This document shows, in pieces, positions 46,988-61,119 of a DNA stretch of 64,000 bases. Origin of the DNA: Zygnema cylindricum (Eukaryota > Streptophyta > Zygnematophyceae > Zygnematales > Zygnemataceae); NCBI GenBank assembly GCA_037447655.1, contig JBBHKE010001241.1, positions 287,543 to 351,542 on the forward strand, written 5' to 3'. The stretch's first letter is position 1. Every line of letters starts with the position of its first letter. Under the pieces are notes generated by a model. That model was not told the origin of the DNA, ran no database searches, and was given only the letters and a program-made list of their open reading frames with translations. The translations under genes were made by a program, and so were the position numbers.

Positions 46988-48598
46988 TTGTCTATCACCT
47001 CTCCTCAATCATTGTCGATCACACTCCCCTCCGGCCACACATATGAGGATTGGAATTTCATTCGTGAGTTAGATGTTTTGGGGGCTTACGATTGGGGAGC
47101 TCCCCGCCCGCGATTGTACACCCGTATACCTATGGCTGTCAAGACAATAGTACAAGATGCCCTCCACCTCCCCTTGTCCCACATTTCTTCAAACCCGGCA
47201 GACATTGCTCCTTGCCACCTTCTTTTTATGTTCTCTCTCTGGGTGCTAGTGCTTCCAGGTCGTGGAGGGGGCAGTGGGGCTAGAGAAACTATGGCCCGTT
47301 GTCGCCGATTCCTTCGTGGTGATTGGAAGGCCCTCCACGCCGAGCATGAGGATCGGGTATTGAGCTCCTCTTTCATACCACGTCTGCCAATTAGGCCATC
47401 GGATGTCTCGGCCTCTTATCGTCAAGCAATTCACTTAGGCCATGTTGGTGAGCTTTCTCGAGCGGTTCGGGCCCTACAACCATTCAACCCTGCCCCCGGA
47501 TCTTCTTCCACTATTGAGGTCCTTGGAGCTCTCCACCCCCCCGCCCCTTCCCCTTTACCCCCTTCCATCCACGCCTTTGAGCCCTTTGAGAGTTTTACTT
47601 TAGATCAAAAGGTTTTCATTAAGGCTCTTAGCTCTTCTCCTCACCTTTCAGCGTTTTACTTTGGATCGGGAGGTTTTCATTAAGGCTCTTAGCTCTTCTC
47701 CTCACCTTTCAGCGGGGGGGGCTCGGGCACAGTGCATGAGTTGTTTCGTGATGTTTTGCCCCCTGAATCGGGTGCCCGAGGGTTCAATGTGTTCTTTCGA
47801 TTATGTTCTCTTATTGCTAGTGGGGATGTTCCCCCTCAGATTTGTGATCTTCTCACGGCGTCCCACCTTGTGGCAATCGCCAAACCTAATGGTGGGATCC
47901 GGCCTATCGCCGTGGGAGAGGTTTTATATAGATTGGTGGCTCGTGCGATATGTCTCCAGCTCCAACCAGCTTTCCATGATTATTTTTCTCCTCATCAGTT
48001 TGGAGTGGCCACGAGAGGGGGTTGTGAGGCCGTGGTCCACGGAATTCGGGATTTGTTCAATGTACGTCTAGATTGGTTGGTCTTTCAGGTTGACGTTTCC
48101 AATGCCTTTTATACGGTGTATCGGAACGTGATTTTTTCAGAGCTTATGGCGGCTCCATCTCTGATTGTCCAATTATTCCCTTTTGTGAGGGCTTTCTATT
48201 CTTTGACAAGCAACCTTTCCTTCTCGGCCGATGGTGATCTCATTCCTCTCTCCTCAGCTACTGGCACTCGCCAAGGCGACCCTTTCGGCGGACCTTTGTT
48301 CGCCCTCGCCCATTACCGGGCCCTTCGTGCCTCCGCAGCCGCATTCCCTACTTGCCTTTTCCCTTCGGTCGCAGATCATACGCACATTATTGGGCCCAGG
48401 GAACAAGTCGTGTTGGCATATGATTTTTTCAAGGAACGTTTAGCCGAACTCAACCTTTCAGTCCAGCCGTCAAAGTGTGTTATTTGGTCTCCTCAGGATA
48501 TTCCACTTTCGTTTACTCCCCCTCCTAGTTTCAAACCCCTTCTCCCTTTGATGGCATTCTGGTGCTTGGTTTCCCCCTTGGTTCGGATACTTTCGTGA
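46988..48598 (+). pseudogene. LINE reverse transcriptase, frameshifted
   Basis: The frame from 46988 is shifted by a 61-bp tandem duplication (47592-47652 and 47653-47713) and a G8 run (47714-47721), and RT resumes in the frame containing HELFRDVLPPE. Motifs: PIAVGEVLYRLVAR, motif A FQVDVSNAFY (Asp present), motif B ATGTRQGDPFGGPLF (48259-48303). Motif C reads VADHTHIIG (48368-48394), where the second catalytic Asp is His (codon 48377-48379). Another frame change near 48545 and a TAA at 48601 follow. Confidence 0.92.
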
Positions 48599-48769
48599 CC
48601 TAATTCCTTCATGATGCTTTACAGACACATCTGGCCCAAGTGGACGATCTTCCTCACCTTCCCGATCCCCAAGTTGCTTTTGCTATGATAACCAAGTGTT
48701 TTCCCCACCGTCGTTCTTACCTTACTCGTACTTCCCCTCCCACTCTGACATTTATCTTCTCTCTCTCTA

Positions 48770-49860
48770 GGCTTTTGACGATCACCTCATAGACGTCCTC
48801 CACACTCTATTAGGTCGTGGAGCATTTGATCGCGAGTCTGGGCTGTCGGCCCGCATTCAAGCATCCCTCCCTGTCTCTACTGGGGGTTTGGGTCTATTAG
48901 GGTCTGCTCGTGTTGCTCCCGCTGCTTATTTGGGAAGTTGGTGTCTTATTGCCTTTACTCTTGTTTCCCGTTTCTTGGCTGGGGACACCCCGGTTCTAGC
49001 TACTGTTATCCCCCGGATTTTAGACAGTGTGTTCGCCTTCCAGCGATCTCTATTGGACGCGTCACGTTCTCTTCCTCCCCATGCCCTAGTGGATGTGCCA
49101 ATTTTCTCCAACCTTGTTACAAAATCTGTTGCGCGTTCCCAGGAATCGATTTCTGATCGGGTTGTCGCCGCCATTAAATCCGACCTTCTCAAGGCGCTTC
49201 CGTTCGATTCTTCGCGGTCCCGTCTTCTCTCTTGTGGTGGACCTGGTTTTGGGTCTTGGCTTTTGGCTACACCGATTTTGTCCACTCTCCGATTCTCACC
49301 GGCTCAGTTCACCACCGCCCTCCGGTTTCGCCTTGGCCTCCCCCATCCTCCTTTACTTGGCTCTCTTGTTTGTGCCTGTGGTCGCGTCTTGGGGCCCGAT
49401 GGTGTCCACTTGCTTCGTTGCTCCCATGGGGGAGATTTGATCGAGGCGCACGACACTATTCGCGATGCCGTTGCGACTATCGCTTCATAGGGGGGCTTTT
49501 CTATGCGTCGGGAGGTTTCTCATGTTATTCCCAAGCGTCGGATCGATGTTGTTTTGTTTTATGGTGCTCGTCGCATCTTCGGTGATATTGTTTTGGCGAA
49601 TCCTACTTCAGCTACAGTTGTTGGTCAGGCGGCTCGACATGTTGGGGTGGCGGCTCGTGATGCCGCTAAGGTGAAGGAGTGTGATTATGCCCATCGAGAC
49701 CCTATGGATGACTTTATTTCGATGGCGGTCGAGATCTTTGGTTGTCTGGGTGTTGCAATGGACGAGTTTCTCCGTACCTGCGCTCGACGTGCTTTCGAGC
49801 GCCGAGGACCTGGGAGCCCTCATCCTTCGGTCCTTACTTCTTTTTTATCGTTAACGCTTA
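48770..49860 (+). pseudogene. LINE C-terminal region with restriction-like endonuclease remnant
   Basis: One frame (to 49490) has LGSWCLIAFTLVSRF, FRLGLPHPPL, a C-x-C pair (CACGRVLGPDG) and HLLRCSHGG, a zinc-binding-like Cys/His set. The next frame (49503 on) has RRIDVVLFYGARRIFGDIVL and KECDY...MAVEIFGCLG, spaced like a PD-(D/E)XK nuclease core of RLE-type LINEs. The frames do not join. Confidence 0.75.
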
Positions 49861-50545
49861 TCTGTGGCTTTACAACGAGTGCAAGCTTCTATTCTTCGAT
49901 TGGATGTTACGGCTATGGATCGTCGTCGGGTTCCGGAACTCCCTTAACGTGCTCCCCCGGGGTGGGGGGACTTACGGGGTTGCTTTTCGTAGTTATTTAA
50001 TTCGGTTGGGGTTGGGGTTGTAGTTTTGGTTTTGTCAGTTGCCGTGCTTTTCATTTTGCGTTTAGGTGCCTTTATTTTCCTTGTTGTTTTCTTTTTGTTT
50101 TTGTTGTGCTATTATTTTTATTCCTATGGTAGTTTTTCAGTTTCGTCCATGCCACCCTTTTTGTACCCTCAGACTCAGATGGTTTACCATCGTGCTTTTT
50201 AATTTATCCTGCATCGCTTTCTAATATCACAAATAGTATCAAAAGTAGTGTGTTACAAAAAATATTATCAACAAGATCAGAATTAGAACTAGTGTGATAT
50301 AAAAAAAAACATATCAATAGAAATAATACCGAACATAGTGATATATAAAAAAAATATCAATTTGCTAGAATCCAACGAGCATCCATTTAATGTTGACGTT
50401 ACTACAAATGATGGTAGATAAAGGTAAAAAGTTTGAAAAAAGTACTTCGCAAAAAGTTGTACACAGTGTCAGTTTTTTTATTTTTGCGTCTTTGTTAAAG
50501 AGTCGAAGAGGCCTGAAACTATTCTCACCTTTGACTTGAAAACTA

Positions 50546-50762
50546 CACCGTTAACCGTTATTAGCGTTAAAGTTTTTTCTGCCACTTAGAACACCTTTTC
50601 TTCATGCACACTTGTCAGATTGTCAATCCGTTGGTTGCTATTGGAAGGCAATATTCTCACCTTCCTATTCGCGGTCTCCGATAGACAATCCGACAACTGT
50701 GCACGGAGAAAAGATGTTTTAAGTGGCAAAAAAAACTTCAACACTAGTAACGATGAGCGGTG
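50546..50762. mobile_element. short hairpin MITE, CACCG-TIR sub-family (217 bp), complete
   Basis: Left CACCGTTAACCGTTATTAGCG, right CACTAGTAACGATGAGCGGTG, TA on both sides. The interior is an inverted repeat (CCACTTAGAACACCTTTTC against GAAAAGATGTTTTAAGTGG), so nearly all of it can fold. Same interior as 41261-41459. Confidence 0.85.
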
Positions 50763-51099
50763 TAGAGTTGTGAACTATCAAAATGGAATATTAATCCATA
50801 AAAATAAAAAAATAAAAAACGGCAAGACTTTATTAAAAAGCGCAAATAATAATCCACAAATGTTCCTTATATTATTTTTGTTGATAACCAATAAAAGTAA
50901 TATTTGATGGTTTCTATCATGGGGGAGTTTAAATCTTCGTTCGATACAACAATTCCGGATACAATGTGGATATTGGGGATTTACTGTTGCTTCTATGGAT
51001 AACTTAGACCGTTAGCTTTTACACGAGTGCGATTTAGATGTTATTGGAGATGTATCGTATTATTTTTATCAATAAAAATTAACCTTTAATGTTTGAATA

Positions 51100-51275
51100 G
51101 CTAAAACTTTAGCTTTCACGTTTTTTGCTAGTTTGTCCTTTTTGTCTCTTAGTTTTTTTCACATTGTCTTTTTTACTTTTTGTTTTGGCTTATCCTCTCC
51201 TTTTTCTCCCTGTATTTAGATGGTTTACCATCCCGTGTTTTTAACAAAGCTTATTATTATTATTATTTAATTTTT
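51100..51275 (+). mobile_element. 5'-truncated LINE 3' end, copy 1
   Basis: A T-rich stretch ending in TTTAGATGGTTTACCATC (51216-51233) and a short TTATTATTA tail, like the LINE end at 50178. Only the 3' UTR is left. Confidence 0.5.
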
Positions 51276-51589
51276 TTTGCATAGCATGTACTGTTGGAAA
51301 AGCTTCCTCCTAGTTCACGCAAAGCGCTAACTATACTACCACATGTACATAGTTTTGTCGAGTACATAAAGTACAAGATTATTAAGTAGAGCCAAACAAA
51401 GCACTTAAATAAAAGGCTTAATAAGTTACCAACCATATCATAATAATACCATATAAGAATAATACCAGCCGTATAATAAAATACCAGTAAAAATAATGCC
51501 AACAATATAGTAAAATACCATATAAGAAAAATACCATGAATATATCATCACATCATCATCATCATGTTCCAGATCTCGCTTCAACAGCC

Positions 51590-51670
51590 TCCAATCGATT
51601 TTGTCTTTTTATTCCTTCCATGTACTTAGATGGTTTGCCATTGCTTTTTTTTTTTTTTTTAATAAGCTTC
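51590..51670 (+). mobile_element. 5'-truncated LINE 3' end, copy 2
   Basis: CTTAGATGGTTTGCCATTGC followed by a T-rich tail and AATAAGCTTCAC; one hairpin arm has changed. Confidence 0.45.
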
Positions 51671-51794
51671 ACATAATAAACCTGTAAGAGCTTTTACAAC
51701 AACAAAAAAAAAACACCATACTGTAAAGTACAAAAATAAGTACAAAAATAAGACTTTATTGTAAAACAATTTCCCGGGCCCTATTTATTTGTCT

Positions 51795-51832
51795 TCAATA
51801 TTAGGTTTAGGGTTTAGGGCTTAATGTTTAGG
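51795..51832. repeat. degenerate TTTAGGG telomere-like patch
   Basis: TTAGGTTTAGGGTTTAGGGC plus two worn units. Too short to call a former chromosome end. Confidence 0.5.
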
Positions 51833-51891
51833 GCATCTAAAAGTCTTATTTAGTCCACCGGGTAAAATTCGAGATAATATGCAAAAACTAC

Positions 51892-52048
51892 AAAATATTG
51901 ATTCTTTTTAAAATATTGTTCTTTAAAAATATTAATTCTTTTAAAATATTGATTCTCTTACAATATTAATTCTTTTAAAATATTGATTCTTTTACAATAT
52001 TAATTTTTGTAAAATATTGATTCTTTCAAAATATTGATTTTTTTTAAA
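51892..52048. repeat. AT-rich ~18-20-bp minisatellite
   Basis: About eight units of AAAATATTGATTCTTTT with alternations. The following 52050-52558 is AT-rich and shows no gene. Confidence 0.75.
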
Positions 52049-52558
52049 ACATTGACAAACAAATGAGTATTCTGAAAGAGAAAAACATACCAACAACTTT
52101 TTTGCTTTTAAGACCGACATTTTAACTAAAAAAAATTGTAAAGAAAATGATCGCCATTGTAAACATATAACCATAATTAAGAAAGGAAACTTTATTATTG
52201 GTAACATAATCAAATTAAATCATTTTAGGACTAACAGAACATTATATTGGACAAAAAAGACGAAACAAGAGTGAATTTTAAACCTAACTCTCTTCGAATT
52301 TGAAAGTTATCGATTCTAAGGACTAAGGACCGTCTAATTTGTACTCTACAAACCCTAAAAATTTATGTACATTTTACTCTGTCACAGTCACAATATCATC
52401 TTATCATCGTGAACATTTTCATGAAGAATGTGACCGCGAAAATTCTTTTTTTTCTAATCATATTTTTTCTTTTCCTTGCATGAATAATTTTTACTTTCCC
52501 TTTTTTTCTTATTTTTTTTTCCTTCCCTTTTTTTATCTTTCTTTTTTTACCTTCCTTA

Positions 52559-55027
<2,469 letters not shown>

Positions 55028-55236
55028 CTGTTTGTGCCCCATTTGGTCGGTGCCATTGTTGGTAATAAAGACATCCTTGTCTTCCAAAAATGTAAAGCAT
55101 ATTTGTCATCATAACCTTTCCCCCTCCAGCCATACTTCTAATAGTATTCCACTAACTAAAACAAACCGAGGTATCTGCTTTTGAAATTAGAAAAAAAACC
55201 TGAGGGTGAGGAGTCAATGTTAGGATTAGGGTTGGG

Positions 55237-55345
55237 TTGCCTTAAGGTTAAGGTTAGGGTTAGGGTTAGGGTAAGGGTTAGGGTTAGGGTTAGGGTTAGG
55301 GTTAGGGTTAGGGTTAGGGTTAGGGTTAAGGTTAGGATTAGGTTA
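55237..55345. repeat. interstitial (TTAGGG)n array
   Basis: About a dozen near-perfect TTAGGG units (core 55255-55327), with worn units (GTTAAGG, GATTAGG) on both sides. The open frame here (VRVRVR) is a repeat artefact. Confidence 0.9.
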
Positions 55346-55856
55346 GGGCGTACGGTTAGAATCAGGGAAAGGGTTAATTATAACGAGTTTTAAGAGTCGG
55401 GATCAAGAATAAATGTTCAAATTTTGGAGTTACAGGCAAAAATTTAATTGGAAATCTAGAACGGTACTTATACAGAATTCAGGCTAACACTCCATAATTG
55501 AATTGAAAAAACTAGGGTTTTCTATAAAACACAAGAATACGGTTAATACAAAAGAGATCAAAGGCGAGAGGTTGGTTACCACAGATAACGAGGTTTGCAA
55601 ATTAATAAAAAATAGAATCAAATTCAGTAAGGACCTGTAAGGATTCAACTTAGGGTCGTGCAGAGTAAGCTTACTCAGTTAAATTAGGGTTACGGCTTCT
55701 TAGGACGAAGGCATTCGAGAAAGGTGGAAATGTTGAACGAGACGTGACACCAAAGTTCAAACGTGCGAAAACAATCGGAAACGTTCTATCTGTCAACCCG
55801 TACTGTACGCAGTGTGAACCGTATAATACGAAGAATACTGCATGTAGTGTTTCCTA
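55346..55856. other. spacer, nothing recognised
   Basis: AT-rich sequence with isolated TTAGGGTT-like words. No gene. Confidence 0.45.
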
Positions 55857-56140
55857 GTGTTGGGTATCGAGGACCTTTTTCCGATATTCAATATATATCG
55901 AATTTCAGGTACCCAACAATAGATATATCGCCTCGATATATTGAAAAAAAATATCGCGATGCATTGCCAATATATCGCATATATATCGTATCATCAATAT
56001 ATCGAGGCATTTAAAAAAAAAAAATGAAAATTTTCACAGGTCTCCAAAGTCACGTGCCTTCGGACAAGGTGACCGTAAAATCTTTGCCAAAAAGACATAC
56101 GGTTTTTTCCTGAAAGTCAGAGTGAAGGAGATCTCTAAGG
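55857..56140. mobile_element. TATCGA-rich element, copy 3 (right TIR not found)
   Basis: Starts GTGTTGGGTATCGAGGAC, then GAATTTCAGGTACCCAA. The distal half matches 10339-10595, including the CACGTG(C)CTTCGGACAA stretch. Confidence 0.7.
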
Positions 56141-56144
56141 GCAA

Positions 56145-56510
56145 GGTTCCATTAGGGGAAAAATGCCAATTTTTACTGAAAGTCGTACTATTTCGTACAG
56201 TGCCGTACCAAAAAATAAAAATTTTCAGAAAAACAAGCCTACTGAATGACGGATTTTATTCTCCACGTTTATGGGCGTAAACGTGGACCGTCGGATGCCA
56301 AATCGGATACGCCATCGTCTGACACTTTCAGTTCGGAACAAGTGACCCGGAGTAGGTCAATTTTCAGCGCCTGAACGAATAGCATCGTGCCTCGTGGAAA
56401 AGTGAACCAATTTCCACGACGAACGCGCGACCTCGTGGGTACACGTCGCATATTATGCCTTGGAGGATGCGATGTCACCCACCGACATCATCCTCCTGTG
56501 ACGCTCCCCC
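56145..56510. mobile_element. partial TIR element with GTTCCATTAGGGG end
   Basis: Inverted match to 20700-21017. It directly follows the TATCGA element. The far end is lost. Confidence 0.65.
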
Positions 56511-56929
56511 CTTCAAAAATGTTTGGTTTGAATTTTTTTTAGGGTTTCGCTGTTTGCCGTGCTGCCATTCAAATTTTTAACATTTTCTTAAATTGCCGCG
56601 TTTCTCTCTCGTTTATAATCAAGATCCAATTACTTCCGTACTTTGCGCGTTTTTTTGCTAACTTGTTTTTAAATTTTTTTAAAGTTCACAATTTTGCCAC
56701 TCCTTTTTGATAATCCGTTTTTGAAATTTTACCCACTGGTTCAAATTCGAACCATAATTTTAGAGCACTTTTTAGGGTTTGAACTGCAGAGTGTAGAACT
56801 TCCCACCGATTTATTAGTTTTTTTTAAATAGGTTATTTGCCTATATAAGTAGGTGAATATGGAATCCATCATTCAACCAAACCACATATGTATTTTCATT
56901 GTAGATTTAATTTAGATTTTCATTTTCAG

Positions 56930-57175
56930 ACAGCACCTGACAGGTGCTGCTACTGTTCTGCTGTTGTTGCTGTTGGGCAGACATGACAGGTGCTGCTACT
57001 GTTCTGCTGTTGCTGCTGTTGGGCAGACAGCTGCTGTTGGGCAGACAGCTGCTGTTGCTAGTGCTGCTACTGTTCAGACAGCTGCTGTTGCTGTTGTTGG
57101 GCAGACAGCTGCTGTTGCTGGTGCTGCAGCTAGTGCTACTGGTGCAGTGTGCGGCTGGTGGTGCTATTGGTGTTG
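56930..57175. repeat. CTG-rich array, left tip of the palindrome
   Basis: GCTGCTGTTGGGCAGACA units, mirror of 61120-61966 but about a third as long. Confidence 0.8.
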
Positions 57176-57452
57176 AGGTCTTTCGAAAGAAATAAAAAAT
57201 AAAATAAATATTTATAAAACAAATTGACGTTATGCATTTTGATTTATGAAAAGATGTCCAATGTAGATTATGAACTATAGAACTTTGACTTCAAACATTA
57301 GCAATAAAAAAATAGATGATGATGCAAATATTTGCACTCGAAAAGTAAACATTCACATTGGAAATTAACCAAAATAATTTTTTATTTTACCCAGAAAATT
57401 CAATTCAAGACATTAGAAGAGAGAAAGAGAGAGCGTGAGAGAGGGTACGGTT

Positions 57453-58412
57453 TTTTTGCATAATTTGATTATCCTGATTTTATTTCAAACTCGCAATGCG
57501 AGTACATGTATACAAAAAAGAAAGCCCTACATTGATAGTATAGGAAAAAGAAAAACAATCTTACTTGCTATGTATTCTTTAAACATTTAGTGTCAGACAG
57601 GAAAGCAATCCTAACATTGCAACAAATATATCCCTATGCTAAAAAATCGCAAACTACTTTATTCTTGGAAATATTATTGATTCAAGAAATGCATGTAAAA
57701 CTGGTTGTTCCCTATCATATTGAACACTACAAATATAACCCAAAGCAACAAGAGAAAAACCCAATCCTAACACAAATCACGCCTACAAATCAAGCCCATA
57801 TCAAAGTGCTTCAAAGAAGTGAAGCTCCACCGATTATCGGACCACCGATACACCCATACAGTAATGGAGAGACAGACAAATAACAGTGCAACATATACCT
57901 CGTCGTCACTGGAGGGACAGAAAATACAGAGCAAAAAACACAAATGAAACGTGGTCAGAATTCCCCTTTGGAAGTAAAACATTGTACGGCTCAAAGTTCA
58001 ACCAAACGCGAAAACTATAAAAAACCACGGTATTTCAGTCACAATTTAAGTCTACTCACAATTTAAGTCTACTGAAAAGGGAACAAACATAACAAACTAC
58101 ATTAATATGGCATTGATATAATACTATATTATATTCTCTTTGTATAATACTACATGATTATATTGTGTTATATTATTAAGTATTAATGCATTGTATAACA
58201 AAATTAATGTATATTATAAAATATACATTATACTACATTAGGTTATTGTGACACATCTTTATATTGTATTTTATTATGTCACGATACATTAAATGATATA
58301 TATTATATATAATATAACATTAGAATGTTATATTGTATTACAATATATAATAGAATGACATTAAAATGTTTTGTATATTACATAGTATTTACATTGTACA
58401 TATTACATATTG
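57453..58412. other. 960-bp segment found only in the left arm
   Basis: AT-rich. It breaks the symmetry of the palindrome. It ends in a TATATTA-rich stretch (58080-58400). No gene, TIR or duplicated target recognised. Confidence 0.55.
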
Positions 58413-58419
58413 TATAAAA

Positions 58420-58850
58420 CTGAGCAAAAAACTAAACAATAAACTGAGCAATAAACTGAGCCAAAAACTGAGCCAAAAATTGAGACAAAAATTGAGAAGA
58501 AGACGGTGTGAAAGCGTAACCAAATAACTGAGCCAAAATACTAAGCCAAAATACTGAGCAAAAAATTGAGCAAAAAACTGAGCAAAAAACTGAGCCAAAA
58601 ACTGAGACAAAAACTGAACAAAAAACTGAGAAAAAAACTGATAAAAAAATTACTGACAAAAAAACTGAGCAAAAAACTGAGAAAAAAACTGATAAAAAAA
58701 TTGACAAATAAACTGAGCAATAAACTGAGCGAAAAACTAAGCAAAAACCCGAACAAAAAACTGAGCAATAAAAAGAGCAATAAACTGAGCAAAAAACTGA
58801 AGAAAAAACTGAGGAAAAAACGGAGCCAAAAACTGAAAGATATACAGAGG
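58420..58850. repeat. 12-bp satellite ACTGAGCAAAAA, left arm
   Basis: About 35 imperfect 12-bp units. Reading frames of KLSKKLSK (plus) or FLLSFLLS / SVFCSVFC (minus) follow from the unit length being a multiple of three. Confidence 0.88.
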
Positions 58851-59008
58851 AAGACAAAACCCTCAACCAAATTTATGAAGGTTTGGGAACTTGCCATGAT
58901 GTTCCTTTGAACAAGGAACATCATGATGGTTAGAATGATAATTTCTTCCTCGGATTGGTTACCTTCATGTTCATTAAGGATGATAAGTATGGCCAGCAAC
59001 TGTTCCAT
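58838..59008 (-). other. 55-codon frame, left-arm copy (unassigned)
   Basis: An ATG at 59008 opens MEQLLAILIILNEHEGNQSE..., continuing to the satellite. The right-arm copy begins at 59934. Acidic EEE then hydrophobic IIILTIMMFLV. I do not recognise it; a truncated transposon gene start is one guess. Confidence 0.3.
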
Positions 59009-59933
59009 TTTGAAGAAATCGAAGGAGAATGAAGACTAGCACCGCTGCTGCGGAGGTTTTAGGTCAAAGAGAGGCGTTTAGGAGAGAGCCATGGGAATAT
59101 TTTAGAGAAGTTGTGTTCCCTGTTACATGATCGTACATTTCGTACATCATCGTACATTACGTACGACGTCCTTTTTTACACCTAGTACTACAAATTTTGC
59201 GTTATCAACTTGCTGCCAAAGATTCGATATGGATTAGCAAGATCGGAATAGCTGCTTACGTGTAACCAACCAACATGCGCCACGCAAAATAAATGTCGGT
59301 TACTGACCCGACACAATGGAACGGTCGCTTCAGTAAACGATTTTTTGACGTTTACAGAGACCGCCTAATGGAACAACGCTCTAAGGTACATTGACGCGGT
59401 ACACTGGCGAAGTACACGTACGTAATACGCAAGTACGGAGTTCCATACGAAAATGGTCGGTATTCAAATCTTTGACGATTTTAGAGATTTGATCGTCAAC
59501 TTACAAGAACCACTCAAATTAGAACACATATGTAAAAAGTTGTTGAAGATACGCGATGTTTGAGCATTGTTCCATTAGGCGGTCTCTGTAAACGTCAAAA
59601 ATTTGTTTACTGAAGCGACCGTTCCATTGTGTCGGGTCAGTAACCGACATTTATTTTGCGTGGCGCATGTTGGTTGGTTACACGTAAGAAGCTATTCCGA
59701 TCGTGGTAATCCATATAGAATCTTTGGCAGCAAGTTGATAACACAAAATTTGTAGTACTACGTGTAAAAAGGACGTCGTACGTAATGTACAATGATGTAC
59801 GAAATCTACGGTAATGTAACAGGGAACACAGCTTCTCTAAAATATTCACATGGCTCTCTCCTAAACGCCTCTCTTTGACCTAAAACCTCCGCAGCAGCGG
59901 TGCTAGTCTTCATTCTCCTTCGATTTCTTCAAA

Positions 59934-60108
59934 ATGGAACAGTTGCTAGCCATACTTATCCTCCTTAATGAACACGAAGGTAACCAATCCGAGGAAGAAA
60001 TTATCATTCTAACCATCATGATGTTCCTAGTTCGAAAGAACATCATGGCAAGTTCCCAAACCTTCATAAATTTGGTTGAGGGTTGTGTCTTCCTCTGTCT
60101 ATCTTTCA
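59934..60108 (+). other. 55-codon frame, right-arm copy (unassigned)
   Basis: Mirror of 59008-58838, about 95% identical. It runs on into the satellite frame to 60221. Confidence 0.3.
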
Positions 60109-60109
60109 G

Positions 60110-60842
60110 TTTTTGGGTCCGTTTTTCCTCAGTTTTTTCTTCAGTTTTTTGCTCAGTTTATTGCTCTTTTTATTGCTCAATTTTTTGTTTGGTTTTTTTC
60201 TTAGTTTTTCACTCAGTTTAGTGCTCAGATAATTTGTCAGTTTTTTGTTCAGTTTTTTGCTCAGTTTTTTGCTCAGTTTTTTGTTCAGTTTTTGGCTCAT
60301 TTTTTGGCTTAGTTTTTTTATAACTTTTTTGTTCAGTTTTTTGTTCAGTTTTTGGCTCAGTTTTTTTCTCAGTGTATTGCTATTTTTATTGCTCAGTTTT
60401 TTGTTCGGTTTTTTGCTTAGTTTTTCACTCAGTTTAGTGCTCAGATAATTTGTCAGTTTTTTGTTTAGTTTTTTGCTCAATTTTTTGCTCAGTTTTTTGT
60501 TCAGTTTTTGGCTCATTTTTTGGCTCAGTTTTTTTATAACTTTTTTCCTCAGTTTTTTGCTAAGTTTATTGCTCTTTTTATCGCTCAGGTTTTTGTTCGA
60601 TTTTTTGCTTAAATTTTCACTCAGTTTAGTGCTCAGATAATTTGTAAGTTTTTTCTTCAGTTTTTTGCTCAGTTTTTTGTTCAGTTTCTTGTTCAGTTTT
60701 TGGCTCAGTTTTTTGCTCAGTTTTTTGCTCAGTTTTTGGCTCAGTTTTTGGGGTAGTATTTTGGCTTAGTATTTTGGCTCAATTATTTGGTCACACTTTG
60801 GCACCGTCTTCGTCTCAGTTTTTGTCTCAGTTTTTGGCTCAA
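60110..60842. repeat. 12-bp satellite GCTCAGTTTTTT, right arm
   Basis: About 60 units, the inverse of 58420-58850 and nearly twice as long, so the arrays have changed size since the palindrome formed. Confidence 0.88.
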
Positions 60843-61119
60843 AACGTACCCTCTCTCACGCTCTCTCTTTCTCTCTTCTAATGTCTTGAATTGAATTTTC
60901 TGGGTTAAATAAAAAATTATTTTGGTTAATTTCCAATGTGAATTTTTAATTTTCGAGTGCAAATATTTGCATCATCATCTAATTTTTTATTTCTAATGTT
61001 TGAAGTCAAAGTTCTATAGTTCATAATCTAAATTGGACATCTTTTCATAAATGAAAAAGCATAACGTCAATTTGTTTTATAAATATTTATTTTATTTTTT
61101 ATTTCTTTCGAAAGACCTC

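Larger units (their letters stand above)
46740..50205 (+). mobile_element. non-LTR retrotransposon (LINE) with zinc finger, RT and probable restriction-like endonuclease; dead copy
   Basis: Order: Cys/His zinc finger (46820-46963), N-terminal region (46988-47690), RT (47714-48590), thumb and C-terminal region (48770-49490), endonuclease-like region (49503-49800), T-rich 3' UTR and a GATGGTTTACCATC hairpin at 50178. A zinc finger before RT and a nuclease after RT fits R2-like, RLE-bearing LINEs. At least four frame breaks. The strand is clear from all domains. Confidence 0.9.

Noticed and set aside
55181-55393. VRVRVR protein
   Set aside because: Translation of the TTAGGG array.
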